The notes beneath the pieces were generated by a model that saw only the letters and a list, made by a program, of their open reading frames with translations, was not told the DNA's origin and did not search any database. Shown piece by piece: positions 61,518 to 64,000 of a stretch of 64,000 bases of DNA (positions within the stretch are counted from its first letter, which is position 1; each line of letters starts with the position of its first letter). Position numbers and translations under genes: made by a program. Origin of the DNA: Catenulispora sp. GP43 (GTDB lineage Bacteria; Actinomycetota; Actinomycetes; Streptomycetales; Catenulisporaceae); the NCBI RefSeq assembly GCF_041260665.1, contig NZ_JBGCCT010000012.1, positions 186,001 through 250,000 on the forward strand, in the 5' to 3' direction.

Positions 61518-63161
61518 TCAGCCGCGCGAGGCACTCACGCAGCGGAAGTCGGCCGGGTTCGCCACGTCGCCGTGGCCGGTGTAGCGGGACACCATCGGGT
61601 AGCGGCACACGTCCCGGGTGAAGCTCTGGCCGCTCGGGTTGGTCAGCGTGGCGTGCAGGACGCTCGGGGCCTTGCCCTGCTCGACCCACTTGGTGAGCGA
61701 GGCCATGTCGTCCACGCCGCCGCCCTGCAGACCGCAGTGTGCGACGCCGGGCGCCAGGAACACGCGGTAGAACTCGTCCACCTTCTTGGTGCCGCCCATC
61801 GTGGCGTCGACCTTCTGGCGGTAGTCGACGGTGCCGCCGGTGGGGATGATCTGGTCCGCGGCGCCCTGCCAGGTGATCAGCTTGCCGCCGGCCTTGCGGA
61901 AGGCCGACAGGTTCGGGTTGTTGTCGGCGATGACGCCGTCGTACTGCGCCCGCGCCTTCTGGAAGATCTGGTCGAACTGCGCGTAGGTCAGGTTCGCGGA
62001 GCTGAACGCGGGGTTCTTCTCCACGAACGTGGCGACCCAGACCGCCGGGACGAAGAACGGGTCGCCGGTGGTGGTGCCGTCGGTCGCGGTCTTGGTGGCG
62101 GCCAGCACGGAGAAGTCCGCGCCGACCGGCAGGCCGGACCACAGCCGCTTGCCGTTCGCGTCGCGCGGGCCGTCCCAGATCTTGCGGACCACGTCCGCGT
62201 CGGCGGCGGTGATCGTGACCGGCTTGCCGTCGCACTGGATCGTGGTGCCGATCAGGCGCCGCGGGTCGAAGTCGCAGGCCGCGGGGTTGCTGATCAGGCC
62301 GTCGACGGCGCCGTCGAGCTTGTCGCAGGCCTTGAGCACGGCCGCGTTGAAGGCGTTGAACTCACAGGTGGTCGGGTAGGTGTGCTCCTCGCTCATCACC
62401 ACCTGCGGCCACAGCGTCGACACCTCGAACTGGTTCCAGTTGATGGCCGGGGCGTCGGCGTTGATGCCGTTGTAGTCGTTCGGGTAGAGCTGAGCCTCGG
62501 CGTAACCCTGGCGGCCGCCGGTGGAGCAGCCGTTGAAGTACGAGTAGGACGCGGCGTGACCGTACACGTCGGCCACGACCTGCTTGCTGACCACGGTCAT
62601 CTCGTGGACCGAGCGGGAGGCGAAGTTCTGCAGCAGGCCGGTGTTGATCTGGCCGGCCGAGTTCAGCGCCCAGCTGGTGTCGAAGGCGTTGCCGACACCG
62701 GCGTCGGTGGTCGCCGTGGCGTAGCCGGACTTGACCGCGGCGGCCAGACCGCCGCCCTGGTCGTTGGCCTGGTACGCGGCGCCGCCGACGGCCTGGAAGC
62801 GGCCGTTCCAGCCGGTCTGGGGCAGCCAGACCTGGACCTTGGCGTGGTCATTGAGCCCGGGGTGGGTCAGGGTGACGGTCACTTCGCAGTGCGCCGGGAC
62901 GTCGGGGACGGTGGCGCCGCCCAGCGGAGGCGTGCCGGGCACCACGTAGTTCCCGGCCGGGACGGAGGTCGCGGTCACGGACTCCACCGCGGTGCCGTCC
63001 GGCGCCGGAAGCTGGAAGGGCGCGCAGGTGTAGCCCGCCGCGGCCGGGGTCACGGCGGCGGTCGTCGCAGGGGCCGCGAACGCGGTCACCGGGACGTAGA
63101 CAGCGGCGCCCACGAGCGGCACCGCGGCCGCCGTGATGGTCACTAGCCGTCGTCGTTTCAT
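61518..63161 (-). CDS. secreted tannase / feruloyl-esterase family enzyme
   Basis: This 547-residue protein has a signal peptide (M-K-R-R-R-L-V-T-I-T-A-A-A-V-P-L-V-G, cleavage about residue 32). The nucleophile is Ser213 in N-G-C-S-T-G-G-R-Q-G. Acid and base are in G-A-A-D-Q-I-I-P and G-V-A-H-C-G. Neighbouring Cys in both motifs fit the disulfide that holds the catalytic site in this family. It should hydrolyse aromatic esters such as ferulates or gallates outside the cell. GAGGAG lies 4 nt before the ATG at 63161. Divergent from another secreted hydrolase. Confidence 0.92.
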   Translation of the reverse strand: MKRRRLVTITAAAVPLVGAAVYVPVTAFAAPATTAAVTPAAAGYTCAPFQLPAPDGTAVESVTATSVPAGNYVVPGTPPLGGATVPDVPAHCEVTVTLTHPGLNDHAKVQVWLPQTGWNGRFQAVGGAAYQANDQGGGLAAAVKSGYATATTDAGVGNAFDTSWALNSAGQINTGLLQNFASRSVHEMTVVSKQVVADVYGHAASYSYFNGCSTGGRQGYAEAQLYPNDYNGINADAPAINWNQFEVSTLWPQVVMSEEHTYPTTCEFNAFNAAVLKACDKLDGAVDGLISNPAACDFDPRRLIGTTIQCDGKPVTITAADADVVRKIWDGPRDANGKRLWSGLPVGADFSVLAATKTATDGTTTGDPFFVPAVWVATFVEKNPAFSSANLTYAQFDQIFQKARAQYDGVIADNNPNLSAFRKAGGKLITWQGAADQIIPTGGTVDYRQKVDATMGGTKKVDEFYRVFLAPGVAHCGLQGGGVDDMASLTKWVEQGKAPSVLHATLTNPSGQSFTRDVCRYPMVSRYTGHGDVANPADFRCVSASRG

Positions 63162-63389
63162 GGTTCTCCTCGGGATCAAGGGCGATGAAGTGCCTGGTGT
63201 CGGGATGGCGCCTTCACTTTCGCGGCCGTACCGCCCCCGGCACATCAGTCACGTGACGCTCAGTCTTCGCCGGCCCCGACCCGGCTCAACGGCCCCCAAG
63301 ACTGGGAGTCAGATGACCGATGTGTGCGTCACGGCGGCCGGGTGACAGTGATGCCGCACCAATGACCCAGCCCTCGAAAGGGATCTGCC

Positions 63390-64000
63390 ATGCCTACTCT
63401 CCCCTCCGGCCGCAAGAGCCGTATCGTCGCCGGTTCCACCGCTGTCGTCGGCGCCGCCGCGGCGCTCGGCGCGTTCGCCCTGACCGGCACCGCGGACGCG
63501 GCGTCCCGTCCGGCGGCCGCCGACCATGCCCCCAAGCCGACGGTCATCCTCGAGCACGGCGCCTTCGCGGACGCCTCCAGCTGGGACGGCGTCATCACCG
63601 ACCTGCGCCGCGACGGCTACCCGGTGATCGCCGCGGCGAACCCGCTGCGCGGCCCGGCCTCCGACGCCGCCTCGCTGCGCGCCGTGATCGAGCACGTCAA
63701 GAGCCCGGTGATCCTGGTCGGCCACTCCTACGGCGGCTCGGTCATCAGCGAGGCGGCCGTCGGCGAGAAGAACGTCAAGGCCCTGGTCTACGTCGCGGCG
63801 TTCCTGCCGGCGCCCGGCGAGAGCGCGCTGCAGCTGACCAACCTGTACCCGGGCTCGACGCTGCCGGCGACGCTGGACCCGGTGCCGTTCACCAACGCCG
63901 ACGGCAGCACCGGCACCGACCTGTACATCCAGCAGGACAAGTTCCCGCACCAGTTCGCCGCCGACGTGCCCGCCGACCAGGCGGCGCTGATGGCCGAGAC
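63390..64000 (+). CDS. secreted alpha/beta hydrolase, 3' end outside the window
   Basis: The visible 203 residues begin with a signal peptide (about 1-38, T-A-D-A-A) and continue with V-I-L-E-H-G-A-F-A-D-A-S-S-W and the nucleophile elbow V-G-H-S-Y-G-G with Ser113. This is the group of small esterases related to the salicylate-esterase-like hydrolases. It is similar to the protein at 59798 but keeps the Ser and is exported. AAAGGGA lies 6 nt before the ATG. The gene runs past the right edge. Confidence 0.9.
   Translation, partial: MPTLPSGRKSRIVAGSTAVVGAAAALGAFALTGTADAASRPAAADHAPKPTVILEHGAFADASSWDGVITDLRRDGYPVIAAANPLRGPASDAASLRAVIEHVKSPVILVGHSYGGSVISEAAVGEKNVKALVYVAAFLPAPGESALQLTNLYPGSTLPATLDPVPFTNADGSTGTDLYIQQDKFPHQFAADVPADQAALMAE

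Overview
This is a GC-rich window (GC strongly favoured at third codon positions) with about 50 closely packed protein genes. Many neighbouring genes share ATGA, GTGA or TGATG start/stop overlaps. A SARP regulator, a PucR regulator, an SCO4848-type small membrane protein, tricorn proteases, Tat lipoproteins, ricin-lectin glycosidases and a LuxR-type ATPase regulator together point to a soil actinomycete of the Streptomyces/Catenulispora kind. The genus is an inference. I see no rRNA, tRNA, CRISPR array, insertion sequence or biosynthetic gene cluster.

Layout. 1-9490 (minus): a SARP/NB-ARC/TPR regulator cut by the left edge, downstream of two overlapping tricorn protease paralogues. 9651-12333: a small secreted Gly/Asn/Val-rich protein, a methylmalonate-semialdehyde dehydrogenase (mmsA type) and a SnoaL-like protein. 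12392-21977: a polyamine uptake and oxidation locus (FAD oxidase, PotABCD-type ABC transporter, aminobutyraldehyde-type dehydrogenase) with a divergent PucR regulator. 21974-27373: methyltransferase, peroxiredoxin, Nudix hydrolase, sirtuin, AraC regulator and GH35 beta-galactosidase. 27381-31337: an ABC exporter divergent from a NarL-type two-component system. 31297-35646: a frameshifted small membrane-anchored protein, a GH59 galactocerebrosidase with a ricin lectin domain, a winged-helix protein and a small membrane protein. 35763-41873: dnaE, nitroreductase, inositol-monophosphatase-like enzyme and an ArsR-SRPBCC pair. 42400-50264: secreted phospholipase-D-like protein, NmrA-like reductase with a divergent WYL regulator, fumarase, a Bax-inhibitor-like protein, and an MFS exporter with its own HTH repressor. 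50327-54512: LCP protein, a duplicated DUF1003 protein, a NicO-type metal exporter with a His-rich loop, and a second SRPBCC-regulator pair. 54554-64000: TetR, ABC-F and a LuxR-type LAL regulator, then an alpha/beta hydrolase without its nucleophile, a DUF308 protein, a tannase-family esterase and a second alpha/beta hydrolase cut by the right edge.

The most notable part is 54554-59809. Three near-identical 20-bp operator-like sequences sit at the tetR promoter and on both sides of a strong consensus promoter for the LuxR-type gene. The ABC-F gene has a 9-codon leader peptide with a perfect Shine-Dalgarno, followed by a stem-loop, as in drug-sensing ribosomal attenuators. I read this as a candidate antibiotic-response module. 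Other points of interest are the tandem tricorn pair, several apparently leaderless genes (TAnnnT box 6-7 nt before the start), an internally duplicated DUF1003 protein and a one-base frameshift at 31687-31690.
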